Shown here in pieces: positions 34,288 to 44,393 of a stretch of DNA of 64,000 nt. The translations under genes and the position numbers were made by a program. The stretch lies in contig NZ_LYPL01000006.1 in assembly GCF_001662075.1 (NCBI RefSeq), positions 1 through 64,000 of the forward strand. Reading direction: 5' to 3'. Each line of letters begins with the position of its first letter. Within the stretch, counting starts at the first letter, position 1. This stretch comes from Rhizobium bangladeshense. Its GTDB lineage: Bacteria; Pseudomonadota; Alphaproteobacteria; Rhizobiales; Rhizobiaceae. The notes under the pieces are model-generated. The model saw only the letters and a program-made list of their open reading frames with translations. It made no database searches and was not told the DNA's origin.

Positions 34288-37200
34288 TCAGCTGCACCCG
34301 CTCGTCGCACCACACGTGTCGCACTTCTCGCAAGTGCCGTTCCGCACCATTGTGAAGTTCTGGCACTCCGAGCACATGTTGCCTGTATAGCCCTGCATGA
34401 TCGAGCGCTGGCGGCGTTCGGCTTCCACCTTCTTGGCTTCGGTCTTGGCCGTTGCCGCGTCTGCTGCCGCCTTGTCGGAGAAGAGGGCAGTGGCGTCGCT
34501 GGTGATTTCTTCCATCACCTCTTCGGCAATCTCCTCGGCCAATTCCTTGGCGCGCTCCTCGTAATCGCGCTTGAAGGCAACGATTTCGGAGGTAGAGATA
34601 GCGGCCGTCGGCTCCAGCTTGCGGGCAGCACTGCCGGCAAAGGCGGTGACCGTGGCGGTGGAGGCGGCGCGGGCAGGGGCAGCGGTCGCCGCACCCTTGG
34701 GTTCGCCCGCCTGGCGTTCGCCGCCGGCGCCGGACACCAGCGTCGGCTTGTAGCCGCGGGTCCAGCCGGTCGACAGCAGGTTGGTCTTGCCTTCCTGGAT
34801 GCCCTTGCCGAGCGCGGTGTTGGAGAAATCCGACGTATCGACATGGGCGAGGTCATGACGGCCGAGATAGGAGACGGCAAGCTCGCGGAAGACGTAATCG
34901 AGGATCGAGGTGGCGTTCTTGATCGCGTCGTTGCCGATGACCATGCCGGCCGGCTCGAACTTGGTGAAGGTGAAGGCCTCGACATATTCCTCGAGCGGCA
35001 CGCCATATTGAAGGCCGAGCGAGATGGCGATGGCGAAATTGTTCATCATCGCGCGGAAGGCAGCGCCTTCCTTGTGCATGTCGATGAAGATCTCGCCGAG
35101 GCGGCCGTCGCCGAATTCACCGGTGCGGAGATAGACCTTGTGTCCGCCGACGGCGGCCTTCTGGGTATAGCCCTGGCGGCGGTTCGGCAGCTTCTCGCGT
35201 TCGCGCGAAACGCGTTCGATCACCCGCTCGATGATCTTCTCGGTGATGGTGACGGCCTGGGCGGCGACGGGGGCCTGCAGCAGTTCCTCCAGTGCGTCCT
35301 CGTCGTCCTCGTCTTCGATCAGCGAGGCATTGAGCGGCTGCGACAGCTTCGAGCCGTCGCGATAGAGCGCGTTGGCCTTGAGGCCGAGCTTCCAGGACAG
35401 CATGTAGGCGTTCTTGCAATCCTCGACGGTCGCCTCGTTCGGCATGTTGATCGTCTTGGAAATCGCGCCCGAGATAAAGGGCTGGGCGGCCGCCATCATG
35501 CGGATATGGCTTTCCACCGAGAGGTAGCGCTTGCCAATCTTGCCGCAGGGATTGGCGCAATCGAAGACCGGCAGGTGCTCGGCCTTCAGGAAGGGCGCGC
35601 CTTCCAGCGTCATGGCGCCGCAGACATGGATGTTGGCGGCTTCGATGTCCTTCTTCGAGAAGCCCATATGGTCGAGCAGGCTGAAGCTCATGTCGGCGAG
35701 CTGTTCATCAGAAACCTTCAGCGTCTCCTTCAGGAAGTCGGCGCCGAGCGTCCACTGGTTGAAGACGAACTTGATGTCGAAGGCGCTCTTCAGCGCCGCG
35801 TTGACAGCTTCCACCTTCTCATCGGTGAAGCCCTTGGCCCTCAGCGTCGACGGGTTGATTGCCGGCGCCTGGTTCAGGTTGCCATGGCCGACGGCATAGG
35901 CCTCGATCTCGGCGATCTGGCTCTCGGAATAACCGAGCGTGCGCAGCGCTTCCGGCACGGCGCGGTTGATGATCTTGAAGTAGCCGCCGCCGGCGAGCTT
36001 CTTGAACTTGACGAGCGCGAAGTCGGGCTCGATGCCGGTCGTGTCGCAATCCATGACGAGACCGATCGTGCCGGTCGGCGCAATGACCGAAACCTGGGCA
36101 TTGCGGTAGCCGTGCTGTTCGCCGAGCTCGAGCGCCTTGTCCCAGGCCGATTTGGCATGAGCGGCAAGATCCTGGTCGGGATTTTCCGAATGGATCAGCG
36201 CGACCGGGTCGATCGACAGGGCCTCGTAGCCTGAGGTTTCGCCGTAAGCGGCGCGCCGATGGTTGCGGATGACCCGCAGCATGCTTTCGCGATTCGGCGC
36301 AAAATTCGGGAACGGCCCGAGTTCGCCGGCGATTTCGGCCGAGGTTGCATAGCAGATGCCGGTCATGATCGCCGTCAGCGAACCGGCAATGGCGCGGGCT
36401 TCGGCCGAGTCATAGGGAATGCCCGAAGACATCAGCAGGCCACCAATATTGGCATAGCCGAGGCCGAGCGTGCGGTATTCGTAGGAAAGTTCGGCGATGC
36501 GCTTCGACGGGAACTGCGCCATCATGACCGAGATTTCGAGCACGACGGTCCACAGGCGAACAGCATGTTCGTAATCGCCGATATTGATGCGCTTGGTGGC
36601 CTTGTCCTTGAACTGCAGCAGGTTCAGCGAGGCAAGGTTGCAGGCCGTGTCGTCGAGGAACATGTATTCCGAGCACGGGTTCGAGCCGCGGATCGGGCCG
36701 CCGGCGGGCGACGTGTGCCAGTCGTTCATCGTCGTGTTGAAGTGGATGCCCGGATCGGCCGAGGCCCAGGCGGCGTAGGAAATCGTTTCCCAGAGGTCGC
36801 GCGCCTTCAGCGTCTTCATGACCTTGCCGTCCTTGCGGGCGGTCAGCTTCCATTCGCCGTCATTTTCAACAGCGCGCAGGAAGTCGTCCTTGATCGAGAC
36901 GGAGTTGTTGGAGTTCTGGCCGGAAACCGTGAGATAGGCTTCCGAATCCCAATCCGTATCATAGGTTTTGAATTCGAGATCCTTGTAGCCCTGGCGAGCG
37001 AACTGGATGACGCGCTGGACGTAATTCTCCGGAACCTGGTCCTTTTTGGCGGCGCGGATTTCGCGCTTGAGGGCAGGGTTCTTGGCCGGGTCGAAGCAAT
37101 CGCCGTTGTCGCCGCCGTCGCAATTGACACAGGCCTTCATGATCGCCTTCAGGTGCCGGGCGACGATCTTCGAGCCGGTGACGAGGGCCGCGACCTTCTG

Positions 37201-38103
37201 CTCTTCCTTGACCTTCCAGTTGATATATTCCTCGATATCCGGATGGTCGATATCGACGACGACCATCTTGGCGGCGCGGCGCGTCGTGCCGCCCGACTTG
37301 ATGGCGCCGGCGGCGCGGTCGCCGATCTTCAGGAAGCTCATCAGGCCGGAGGAGCGGCCGCCGCCGGAAAGCTTTTCGCCTTCGCCGCGCAGCATCGAAA
37401 AGTTGGAGCCGGTGCCGGAGCCGTATTTGAAGAGGCGCGCTTCACGCACCCAGAGATCCATGATGCCGCCTTCGTTGACGAGGTCGTCCTCGACGGACTG
37501 GATAAAGCATGCATGCGGCTGCGGATGTTCGTAAGCCGACTTCGACTTGGTCAGCTTGCCGGTGAAAGGATCGACGTAGAAATGGCCCTGGCCGGGGCCG
37601 TCGATGCCATAGGCCCAGTGCAGGCCGGTGTTGAACCACTGCGGCGAGTTCGGTGCGACGCGCTGGGTGGCAAGCATATAGGCAAGCTCGTCCTTGAAGG
37701 CGGCAGCATCTTCTTCCGAAGTGAAATAGCCGCCCTTCCAGCCCCAATAGGTCCAGGTGCCGGCAAGACGGTCGAAGACCTGGCGCGCATCGATCTCGGA
37801 GCCGGTCTGCTCTTCCTTAGGCAGGTTCTTCAGTGCAGCATCGTCGGCAACGGAGCGCCACAGAAAGGACGGAACATCGTTTTCCTCGACCTTCTTCAGC
37901 CGCGTGGGAACGCCGGCCTTGCGGAAATACTTCTGCGCCAGAACGTCGGTAGCGACCTGGGAGAACTGTGCGGGAACGTCGATATTCTCCAGCCGGAAGA
38001 CGATCGAACCGTCCGGGTTCTTGATCTCGCTTATCGCCTTGCGGAATTCTATATCCGCATAGGCGCCCTGGCCGGCCTTCGTGAAACGACGTTCGATGCG
38101 CAT
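34288..38103 (-). CDS. nrdJ: Vitamin B12-dependent (class II) ribonucleotide reductase
   Basis: 1271 residues from the ATG giving [13 protein letters not shown], with GAGG nearby; 22 further upstream codons are rejected. It has the class II core: [11 protein letters not shown], then [19 protein letters not shown] with the catalytic-loop cysteine, and the downstream C-terminal domain ending [20 protein letters not shown], a zinc-ribbon/redox tail found in the long NrdJ form. It reduces ribonucleotides to deoxyribonucleotides using adenosylcobalamin, without oxygen. A pair of NrdR boxes lies 120-170 bases upstream. I see no cobalamin riboswitch. Its 3' end is duplicated at 33067-33261. Confidence 0.97.
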   Translation of the reverse strand: MRIERRFTKAGQGAYADIEFRKAISEIKNPDGSIVFRLENIDVPAQFSQVATDVLAQKYFRKAGVPTRLKKVEENDVPSFLWRSVADDAALKNLPKEEQTGSEIDARQVFDRLAGTWTYWGWKGGYFTSEEDAAAFKDELAYMLATQRVAPNSPQWFNTGLHWAYGIDGPGQGHFYVDPFTGKLTKSKSAYEHPQPHACFIQSVEDDLVNEGGIMDLWVREARLFKYGSGTGSNFSMLRGEGEKLSGGGRSSGLMSFLKIGDRAAGAIKSGGTTRRAAKMVVVDIDHPDIEEYINWKVKEEQKVAALVTGSKIVARHLKAIMKACVNCDGGDNGDCFDPAKNPALKREIRAAKKDQVPENYVQRVIQFARQGYKDLEFKTYDTDWDSEAYLTVSGQNSNNSVSIKDDFLRAVENDGEWKLTARKDGKVMKTLKARDLWETISYAAWASADPGIHFNTTMNDWHTSPAGGPIRGSNPCSEYMFLDDTACNLASLNLLQFKDKATKRINIGDYEHAVRLWTVVLEISVMMAQFPSKRIAELSYEYRTLGLGYANIGGLLMSSGIPYDSAEARAIAGSLTAIMTGICYATSAEIAGELGPFPNFAPNRESMLRVIRNHRRAAYGETSGYEALSIDPVALIHSENPDQDLAAHAKSAWDKALELGEQHGYRNAQVSVIAPTGTIGLVMDCDTTGIEPDFALVKFKKLAGGGYFKIINRAVPEALRTLGYSESQIAEIEAYAVGHGNLNQAPAINPSTLRAKGFTDEKVEAVNAALKSAFDIKFVFNQWTLGADFLKETLKVSDEQLADMSFSLLDHMGFSKKDIEAANIHVCGAMTLEGAPFLKAEHLPVFDCANPCGKIGKRYLSVESHIRMMAAAQPFISGAISKTINMPNEATVEDCKNAYMLSWKLGLKANALYRDGSKLSQPLNASLIEDEDDEDALEELLQAPVAAQAVTITEKIIERVIERVSREREKLPNRRQGYTQKAAVGGHKVYLRTGEFGDGRLGEIFIDMHKEGAAFRAMMNNFAIAISLGLQYGVPLEEYVEAFTFTKFEPAGMVIGNDAIKNATSILDYVFRELAVSYLGRHDLAHVDTSDFSNTALGKGIQEGKTNLLSTGWTRGYKPTLVSGAGGERQAGEPKGAATAAPARAASTATVTAFAGSAARKLEPTAAISTSEIVAFKRDYEERAKELAEEIAEEVMEEITSDATALFSDKAAADAATAKTEAKKVEAERRQRSIMQGYTGNMCSECQNFTMVRNGTCEKCDTCGATSGCS

Positions 38104-38224
38104 AGTCTTGACCTCGCGTTGGCGCCCGTCCCCAGGGCGCAAGATTCCTATCCGGCGGCACATTGTCATCGTGCAGCCAGTCTCGTTTCCGTATTGTCAC
38201 AGGGGTGTCATCCGGAGATGTCCT

Positions 38225-38271
38225 TCCTGTATCTTGTGGTGATGGTGGCTGCAAACGCTAAATATAGTATT
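38225..38271 (-). promoter_or_regulatory. Paired NrdR boxes upstream of nrdJ
   Basis: Box 1 at about 38225-38240 (TCCTGTATCTTGTGGT) and box 2 at about 38256-38271 (CGCTAAATATAGTATT) each resemble the NrdR consensus acaCwAtATaTwgtgt. Matching positions in the two boxes are 31 bases apart, the three-turn spacing typical of NrdR box pairs. NrdR represses ribonucleotide reductase genes when deoxynucleotides are plentiful. The nrdR gene itself is not in the window. Confidence 0.7.
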
Positions 38272-38497
38272 AACAGCTTATTATCGCCAGTCCCGACGTC
38301 ACTTTTTTTGGAGGCTGAAAACAGCGCATAAATCCCGTCGGGCCTGAACCGGTTCCGGCGCAATGCCCTGATTCTGCGTCTTGTCTTTCAAAGGGAACCG
38401 GGCTCGTACCTCCGGTCCTGTCGCCGCCGCAACATCAGAAGCAGTAAAGTTTGAAACTGCTGATTCCGTCAAGGGTTGGTTTCTAATTGAATGGTAA

Positions 38498-38513
38498 CCA
38501 CAACATCTTGTGG
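38498..38513. promoter_or_regulatory. Single palindrome resembling an NrdR box
   Basis: CCACAA, four bases (CATC), TTGTGG. The arms are perfect and the middle CAACATCTTG resembles alphaproteobacterial NrdR boxes. No partner box is seen 31 bases to either side, so the assignment is weak. Confidence 0.4.
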
Positions 38514-38726
38514 ATGCGCCTGTGGAGATTGGGGAAAGCCGGGGAGCGCTGAAAATACAATGACTTGCAGGCGCCGCCGGCTCGGGAAAATGCCGCAGCG
38601 GCAAAAAAGCGTCCCGCGGCAAATCTTATGATGGCTTTTCCGGCGCAATTGCGCATGGCGATTCGCAGGCGAAATCAGCGCTGTCAAAGTGCGCCGACGA
38701 GGGGCGGCGCACTTCAGTTGGAGCTA

Positions 38727-39221
38727 TTAGCGCGCGCCCTTCGCGATCGGCTCCTGATAGGTGAAGCCCATGTCCCAGGGGAAGTAGATCCATGTATCCT
38801 GGCTCACCTCGGTGATGAAGGTGTCGACGGTCGGCACGCCCTTCGGCTTGGCATAGACGCAGGCGAAATGGGCCTTCGGCAACATCGTGCGCACCTGTGC
38901 GGCGGTCTTGCCGGTATCGGTCAGATCGTCGACGACGAGCACGCCTTCGCCGCCGTTTTCCGCAAGCTCTGACGCAATTCCCTTGAGCAGCACCATGTCG
39001 CCCTGGTTCACATAATCATGATAGGAGGCGATGCAGACGGTTTCGATCAGGCGGATATTCAATTCGCGCGAGATGATCGCGGCCGGAACAAGCCCGCCGC
39101 GGGTGATGCAGACGATCGCCTTGAACGTCTGGTCGAGGCCGGCAAGCCGCCAGGCAAGGGCGCGCGCATCGCGGTGGAACTGATCCCAGGAAACGGGAAA
39201 GGCTTTATCGGGAAGGGACAT
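38727..39221 (-). CDS. gpt: Xanthine-guanine phosphoribosyltransferase
   Basis: 164 residues from the ATG giving [14 protein letters not shown], with GGAG upstream; the 31-codon extension is rejected. Type I phosphoribosyltransferase fold with the PRPP loop [14 protein letters not shown] and the substrate hood [10 protein letters not shown]. It salvages guanine, xanthine and hypoxanthine to nucleotides. The C-terminal [13 protein letters not shown] matches Gpt proteins. It sits alone between the nrdJ leader and the universal stress gene. Confidence 0.92.
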   Translation of the reverse strand: MSLPDKAFPVSWDQFHRDARALAWRLAGLDQTFKAIVCITRGGLVPAAIISRELNIRLIETVCIASYHDYVNQGDMVLLKGIASELAENGGEGVLVVDDLTDTGKTAAQVRTMLPKAHFACVYAKPKGVPTVDTFITEVSQDTWIYFPWDMGFTYQEPIAKGAR

Positions 39222-39420
39222 CGGGCTGCTCCGCGGCATGATAGAGATGACACGCCGTTTGCCGGCGACCGGACGGGCTTGCAGTGGCGATCGGCAAAAC
39301 AAGAAATCGCGCAAGCCGGAACTGCGCGAGATCGGCCGAGGCTCGAAGCCCTCATCGGTCGCCGCAATTAGCGGGATTTGCCGGCAAAACGCAAGAGCGC
39401 CGATCCTTGCGGCAGGCGGG

Positions 39421-40263
39421 TCATCGCGACAACAGCGTCAGCGCCGTCATCGATTGCAGCAAGCTCTTCGTCGTGCCGCCGAAGATCATCTGCCACAGCC
39501 ATGAATGCGTATGCGCGCCCATGACCAGGAGGTCAATACTGTCGTCCGAAAGCCGGTTTTCGATGACATGCGAGGTGTTTCTGTCCACGCTTCGGGCCGT
39601 CGAAAACGTCGTCTTCACACCGTGGCGGGCAAGTCCCGCGGCGATCTCGGCGCCAGGGATCATCGATGAATGCGGCGCCGTCTCGGCCGGATCGACCGAA
39701 AATATCTCCACCGCCTCGGCCGCCTTCAGGAACGGCAGCGCGTCGAAGGTTGCGCGCGCCGCCTCCTTCGAGCCGTTCCAGGCGATCAGCACGCGTTTGA
39801 TCGGCTTCGGCTGGCGGATGATATAGGGGATCATCAGCACCGGCCGGCCGGTTTCAAAGAGGAAACTGTCGAGATCGACATGGCTGTCGGACGGGTTGGC
39901 CGGGTCGGCCTGCGAAGCGATCAAGAGATCTGCGCTGCGCGCGCTGTCGATCAGCGGCGCCGAGCCGTAGCCGGTCGATGTGGCGAAGCTGCGCCATTCG
40001 GAGGAGGCGCCGGCGGCGTGCGCCTTGGCGCGGAATATGGCCTCGATGGCGGTCGTTTCGCCATGCGCCATGTCCTGCAGCGCCTGCACCGCGACGGGAT
40101 CAGGAATTTCCATCGGCGCCACCAGCGGCACGGCGGAGATGATTTCGGCGTGCAGTCCGATCACATGAGCGCCGCTCTCGGCGGCAATGGCAAAGGCGAA
40201 ATCGGCAACGGCGGCGCTATTGTCTCTCGTATCGAGAATGGCGAGAATGGTTTTGTAAGACAT
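39421..40263 (-). CDS. Tandem universal stress protein (UspA family)
   Basis: 280 residues from the ATG giving [15 protein letters not shown], with AGGAGA upstream. Two Usp modules: residues 1-145 and about 150-280, the second starting [20 protein letters not shown] and ending [20 protein letters not shown], which has the G-x2-H-x9-G-x(S/T)-type nucleotide loop. A FixK/FNR-type box 68 bases upstream suggests induction at low oxygen, as is known for several usp genes in rhizobia and other bacteria. Confidence 0.9.
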   Translation of the reverse strand: MSYKTILAILDTRDNSAAVADFAFAIAAESGAHVIGLHAEIISAVPLVAPMEIPDPVAVQALQDMAHGETTAIEAIFRAKAHAAGASSEWRSFATSTGYGSAPLIDSARSADLLIASQADPANPSDSHVDLDSFLFETGRPVLMIPYIIRQPKPIKRVLIAWNGSKEAARATFDALPFLKAAEAVEIFSVDPAETAPHSSMIPGAEIAAGLARHGVKTTFSTARSVDRNTSHVIENRLSDDSIDLLVMGAHTHSWLWQMIFGGTTKSLLQSMTALTLLSR

Positions 40264-40330
40264 ATAAATTCTCCTTGCGCTGAAATGGCGGGCGCGAGGC
40301 AAGGAGTGCACCGGTCTCCTCTCCCGTTCC

Positions 40331-40344
40331 TTGACAGATATCAA
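40331..40344 (-). promoter_or_regulatory. FixK/FnrN-type anaerobox upstream of usp
   Basis: TTGACAGATATCAA on the plus strand, or TTGAT-ATCT-GTCAA on the minus strand. This is one base from the perfect TTGAT-N4-ATCAA palindrome. Its centre is about 75 bases before the usp start codon, which would place a transcription start about 40 bases downstream, the activating position for this family. Confidence 0.7.
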
Positions 40345-40368
40345 GGATGGCCAGTTCCCGTACTGTCC

Positions 40369-41145
40369 TCAAGCCTCGGCGGAATGGTTCTCAGTGACCT
40401 CCTTTTTCCGGCGGATGGCGTCGATCATCGCATGCACCTCGGCGCCGGCCGCATCGATCGCCGCTTGCGCGCGGCCGCGCACGACGATCTCGGTCGAGAA
40501 TTTCTGGCCGATATAGCGCGGGTAGGAACCGATGCTGGTGTCCGGATGGGCTTTCTGAATCGCGGCAAGCGGCGTGCCGATATCGCCTTCGCCGTAAGGG
40601 CAGGCGATAGCGAGCGACAGCACCGGCGTGCCGGTTCGAAGCGTCGGCAGCACATTGTCGACCATCGCCTCAAAAACCTGCGGCACGCCAGCCATGACAT
40701 AGACATTGCCGATGATGAAGCCGGGCGCGGTCGAAACCGGATTGGCGATATGGGCCGCCCCGCGCGGCATGCGCGCCATGCGCTGGCGCGCCTCGGTGAA
40801 TTCCATCTCGCGGCGGCGATACATCTCGGCCAGCAGCGTCATGGCCTCCTCGTCATGCTCGCAGGGCAGGTCGAACGCCTTGGCGATCGCATCGGCGGTG
40901 ATGTCGTCATGTGTCGGCCCGATGCCACCCGAGGTGAAGACATAGTCATAGCGGGCGCGAAGCGCGTTCAGCGCCTCGACGATCGCCTCCTCATCGTCGG
41001 CGACGATGCGCACCTCCTTGAGATCGATGCCGGAAAGGGTGAGGAGCTCGGCGAGGTGGCCGATATTCCTGTCCTTGGTACGGCCGGAAAGCAGTTCGTC
41101 GCCGATGGCGAGCATGGCGGCGGTGACGACGGTGTCATGGCTCAT
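40369..41145 (-). CDS. CinA/MoaB-like molybdopterin-binding domain protein
   Basis: 258 residues. The MoCF_BD fold shows MLAIGDELLSGRTKDRN near the start, FTSGGIGPTHDDITADAIAK near 68-88, and the conserved MAGVPQVFEAM. It corresponds to the N-terminal half of CinA (competence/damage-inducible protein A); the C-terminal nicotinamide-nucleotide amidohydrolase domain is absent. Its biochemical role is not established. It ends 24 bases before the FixK-type box on the same strand. Confidence 0.87.
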   Translation of the reverse strand: MSHDTVVTAAMLAIGDELLSGRTKDRNIGHLAELLTLSGIDLKEVRIVADDEEAIVEALNALRARYDYVFTSGGIGPTHDDITADAIAKAFDLPCEHDEEAMTLLAEMYRRREMEFTEARQRMARMPRGAAHIANPVSTAPGFIIGNVYVMAGVPQVFEAMVDNVLPTLRTGTPVLSLAIACPYGEGDIGTPLAAIQKAHPDTSIGSYPRYIGQKFSTEIVVRGRAQAAIDAAGAEVHAMIDAIRRKKEVTENHSAEA

Positions 41146-41649
41146 GGGGTGTTCCGTGATGTGAGGCTGGTCAATAGGTAGCGCCCTTCAGCCGCTTTGC
41201 AAACACTCGAGCAGGATGCGGAAAAGTGTGAGCGGCACGGTCGCCTCGCAGATGTGCAATTTCTGGGCCTTTGGTTCGCCGGCAAGATTCGGTTTGTCTT
41301 CCCTGGGCCCTCCAAGGCAAGATAGGCACCGAAGCAGTCAAGAGCGGGGTCGCCTTACCGCGCCTCCACATCACCAGCGGCGACGGCTCGCGCCGGTCTT
41401 CGAAATCGAGCTGGAAGACGCGAAATATCAGGGCGCCCATGTTGCGGGGTGCTGGCATGCTCGCTTGATCTCGATGCCGAAATGGCAGAGGCGCGGCAGC
41501 CACAGACTTGCCGCGCCGTTTCTGCTTGGCAGGCGCCATCGCGAAGGACGGGTTCTTGGGAAGCTTGCCTTGTTCGTGCGATAGGAAGCCTGATATAGGC
41601 GATTGCGCGTGGCATCCATTGAGTCGCGTGCATACATGAATCAAAAGCA
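41146..41649. other. Region without a supported gene
   Basis: 504 bases between the CinA-like gene and tRNA-Leu. Overlapping open frames exist on both strands (for example minus 41171-41644 and plus 41216-41584). They show no recognisable domain or signal, have no clear ribosome binding site, and have a composition like out-of-frame GC-rich DNA. The tRNA promoter must lie in its right end. Confidence 0.5.
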
Positions 41650-41735
41650 GGCCGCTTGCCGAAATTGGTAGACGGAAGGCACTTAAAATGCCTCGGGCTA
41701 CGCCCGTGCGGGTTCGATTCCCGCAGCGGCCACCA
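41650..41735 (+). tRNA. tRNA-Leu (anticodon TAA)
   Basis: 86 bases with encoded CCA. The acceptor stem GGCCGCT pairs with AGCGGCC at 41725-41731, with discriminator A at 41732. The anticodon stem AGGCA/TGCCT encloses loop CTTAAAA with anticodon TAA at 41684-41686. A long variable arm (CGGGCTACGCCCG) marks a class II tRNA. The T arm is GCGGG TTCGATT CCCGC. Confidence 0.97.
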
Positions 41736-42049
41736 ATGCCGATAGAATAGGCTGAGGGCGAGGGCTCTCCCGATCGTCAATCGCGCCGCTTGCAATGAGG
41801 AGCGTGTCGATTGCGACATAATTCAGAGCGGTTCTCGGGTTGCAGCCAGTTGGTTTACAAGCTATCGCGATTTTCAAGATGACAAAGCTATTGGATCGAC
41901 GTGCAGACCTCCCACAATTTTGAGTATTTCGCTATGTTCTGGCAGATGTCCGCCGTCCACAGATTCGTTGCCGGTCAAACGGTTCGTGCGTTCGCATCTA
42001 TGCTGCCGGCGAACGGGGGCGCTGCATCAGGTGGGAGGAGCGTCAGGCC
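41736..42049. other. Intergenic region downstream of tRNA-Leu
   Basis: 314 bases without a gene. It is visibly more AT-rich than the surroundings in the middle. I see no repeat of the tRNA 3' end and no integrase gene, so there is no evidence for an integrated element. It should contain the promoter of the membrane protein gene at 42050. Confidence 0.5.
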
Positions 42050-44044
42050 ATGACCCTCCTTGCCGCCTGGCTTGTCGTTGCACTGATTTTGCTGTTCGGC
42101 CTGATCTTTCATCGCGCCCTTGCGCTTCAGTTGAACCGCGGCCTCAATCCACCTATTCGTGACGGCACGGACCTGCTCTTAAGCGGCATCTTGCCTGGAA
42201 TTGCGCTCGTCGGTGGTTTGGCAACCGTTCTGGGGGCGATACATCTGTTGCGCGTGGAGGTCGTGCTGCCAATCGCCGCCCTTCTCGTGATCTGGCGCCG
42301 AAATGACCTGCTGGGTATTCTCGCCGATTTGCGCGGTTTGGTGGTGGCGGGCGTGCGGGCGACCGGCAAGGGCGATCCGTTTCCTCTCCTGGCGGCCATC
42401 GCATTTATCGGTTTGGCCTGCGTCATATCAGTTACCGCTCTTTTCCCCGCGGCATCAGCCGACGTTTGGGCTTTTCAAATTCCGCTCGCACAAAGCATCG
42501 TTTCCCACGACGGGTTTGTGACGCCGCAGGTGGACAGTAATTTCTACGGAAACATACCCCTTTTCTTCAATGTGCTTTTCGCTTGCACATTGCTGTTCAT
42601 CGATCATTGGCTCGCGGCGGGTCTGCTCAACGCGGCGATTTTCCTCGGATTCCTGCTGTTGCTTGCAAGCTGCGCGCAGCGCTGGCGGGCGGCCGGATCA
42701 TTGCTGGTCTGCTTCCTGGTTGCCTTCCAGCCCTTCTTTACACCGGGGGCTGCGGTTCCTCTCACGGACCTTCCAAGATCGTGTTTTTCGGTTGCCGCCG
42801 TCCTTTATCTTTGGCGGTACCTCGAGACCTCACGGCCTTCGGAGCTTGTCTCCTGTGCTCTCGTCCTGGGCGGGGCCGTCGGCGGTAAATACACCGAACT
42901 TCAAATGGTTGGGTTGATCGGCCTGGCGCTGTTGCCTTCGATCTACCGCGGAAAGCTGCCATTGCCGCTCTTCCTGACATGCGTTGTCGCCTTTTTGTCT
43001 GTAGCCGGCTACTGGTACGCTAAAAATCTCATCGTGCTCGGCAACCCCATCTACCCTTTCATGTTCGGACATCCGGGGCTTTCGGATCAATGGATGGCCG
43101 ACTATACCCTCGAGCTCGGACGCGCTTTCGATCCAGCAAACCGGTTTTTTGTCACCAATCTGACAACCCGCCAGGGCTGGCACGACTTTTTCTTCATCAT
43201 GCGTGATTGGTTTCTGGATCGCAGGCTCTATGCGATCGTCGCACTCATGCTCATCATCGGCGGCCTCATCGCGTCGCCGAGACGGATATTCATGCTTATT
43301 GCAACGACTGCCGCGATGTTCATCATCTGGTATGTTGTCATGTTCAACCATATCCGATGGGCGACTCCGGCTTATTTGCTTTATTTTTCGACTGCTTATA
43401 TCGGCGCGAGCCTGATTGCGGAGAAAATTGCCCTGAGCAAAACCGCTCAGCTAGGCGGGTTTGTGTTCGATATGTCTGCACGTCTTCTGGCAGGATATAG
43501 GGCTGTCAGCGGCTATTTGTTTGCGTTTGGAGTGGCGGCCGTCGCTCTCTTGGTTTTCTGCCTTCCTGCCGTTAAATTCGTCTACCGCCCCAGTGGCCAG
43601 CCCTATTCCTGGATGGAGCAGGGGGTGATGGATGTCCTGGTTGGCCGGCAGGGGCTGGATGATTTTCTCGGCGCCCAGCGCGAAGGCTATGTCATCTACC
43701 GCTATGTCGCGGCGAATGACTTGAGAACCGTTTTCCAACCATTCGATACGGGTAGCACTCTGTACGCGGCGGCCTACACCGGAGGACGGGACAAGGGATG
43801 GTTGTTGCCGCCCTATATATTTCCTGAATCCGAAGGCGATGTGGATGCCTTTATCACGCGCAACAACATTCGTTATTTCATCCGGGTGACCGAAAAAAAG
43901 GAATTATTGGCTGACCGCATCGGCGCGGCCAAGTTCGTGTTGGCTGAGGAAACCATTTCTCGAATGCTGCCGAAGTCGACTTTGTTACTGAAGGACGGAT
44001 TTGGATGGGAATTGTATCGGTTCGACGGCCTCTCCGCGCAATAA
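42050..44044 (+). CDS. Polytopic membrane protein, probable GT-C-fold glycosyltransferase
   Basis: 664 residues with about 12-13 membrane helices, then a soluble C-terminal part of about 100 residues. GGGAGGAG precedes the ATG. After the first helices, the loop SADVWAFQIPLAQSIVSHDG has the acidic residue expected in the first external loop of GT-C enzymes. YWYAKNLIVLGNPIYPFMFG is a block shared by PMT/ArnT-like proteins. Such enzymes move sugars from lipid-linked donors to lipids, proteins or polysaccharides on the periplasmic side. Acceptor and donor are unknown. Base composition looks lower in GC than neighbouring genes, so recent acquisition is possible. Confidence 0.65.
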   Translation: MTLLAAWLVVALILLFGLIFHRALALQLNRGLNPPIRDGTDLLLSGILPGIALVGGLATVLGAIHLLRVEVVLPIAALLVIWRRNDLLGILADLRGLVVAGVRATGKGDPFPLLAAIAFIGLACVISVTALFPAASADVWAFQIPLAQSIVSHDGFVTPQVDSNFYGNIPLFFNVLFACTLLFIDHWLAAGLLNAAIFLGFLLLLASCAQRWRAAGSLLVCFLVAFQPFFTPGAAVPLTDLPRSCFSVAAVLYLWRYLETSRPSELVSCALVLGGAVGGKYTELQMVGLIGLALLPSIYRGKLPLPLFLTCVVAFLSVAGYWYAKNLIVLGNPIYPFMFGHPGLSDQWMADYTLELGRAFDPANRFFVTNLTTRQGWHDFFFIMRDWFLDRRLYAIVALMLIIGGLIASPRRIFMLIATTAAMFIIWYVVMFNHIRWATPAYLLYFSTAYIGASLIAEKIALSKTAQLGGFVFDMSARLLAGYRAVSGYLFAFGVAAVALLVFCLPAVKFVYRPSGQPYSWMEQGVMDVLVGRQGLDDFLGAQREGYVIYRYVAANDLRTVFQPFDTGSTLYAAAYTGGRDKGWLLPPYIFPESEGDVDAFITRNNIRYFIRVTEKKELLADRIGAAKFVLAEETISRMLPKSTLLLKDGFGWELYRFDGLSAQ

Positions 44045-44261
44045 TGGCGGCCAAACCAGCTGCAATCGATCTACTCGCATCCGCATCAGCCCGTTAGGTG
44101 TTCCACCCCGGCGCAGATGCGCCGTCCGCATCACCTTCATAATTCCATTGAACATGCATGTATATTGTGCATAGAGGCGAGTTATCGCTTGACAACTGCA
44201 TTTTCGGTGCAAGCATTGCGCCGCGACAGTTGAGTAAGTGTTGTCTTGTGGGAGTAAGGCG

Positions 44262-44393
44262 ATGGTTTACGATTGGAGTGGGACTAAGGTTCGGCGCATC
44301 CGGATCTTCAAGGCCGGTGTTGCGCTTGTTCTGGGAACTGCTATGGCGGCAATCCCTCTGTTCTTGTGGGCCGTGCAACTGGCCAATTTCTAG
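44262..44393 (+). CDS. 43-residue single-pass membrane peptide
   Basis: The ATG is preceded by GGGAGTAAGG at good spacing. The peptide begins MVYDWSGTKVRRIRIFKAG and continues into one membrane helix (ALVLGTAMAAIPLFLWAVQL), ending in ANF. The basic segment before the helix fits an N-in topology. The TAG stop is the first three bases of a 46-base palindrome. The strong binding site, helix and palindromic end support a real gene. Function is unknown. Confidence 0.65.
   Translation: MVYDWSGTKVRRIRIFKAGVALVLGTAMAAIPLFLWAVQLANF

Larger units (their letters stand above)
38104..38726. other. Long nrdJ leader and promoter region
   Basis: 623 bases between nrdJ and gpt, both on the minus strand. It holds the paired NrdR boxes and one further palindrome. 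A 107-codon minus-strand frame (38299-38622) has no recognisable protein and no binding site, so it is left out. Confidence 0.6.

Noticed and set aside
34108..38331. Very long plus-strand open frames (708 and 690 codons) opposite nrdJ
   Set aside because: They are antisense to a clear nrdJ gene. Their protein sequence is His/Arg/Gly-rich filler without domains. Long antisense frames are common over GC-rich genes with strong third-position GC.
38104..38500. Cobalamin riboswitch in the nrdJ leader
   Set aside because: A B12-dependent enzyme made this likely, but I could not find the B12-box consensus or the expected paired elements on the minus strand.
39670..41181. 503-codon plus-strand frame opposite usp and the CinA-like gene
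   Set aside because: Both genes underneath are well-supported on the minus strand, and the frame crosses the intergenic FixK-type box. No domain is recognisable.
41171..41644. 157-codon minus-strand frame before tRNA-Leu
   Set aside because: It has no recognisable domain and no clear start signal, and the plus strand has equally long frames here. Not supported as a gene.
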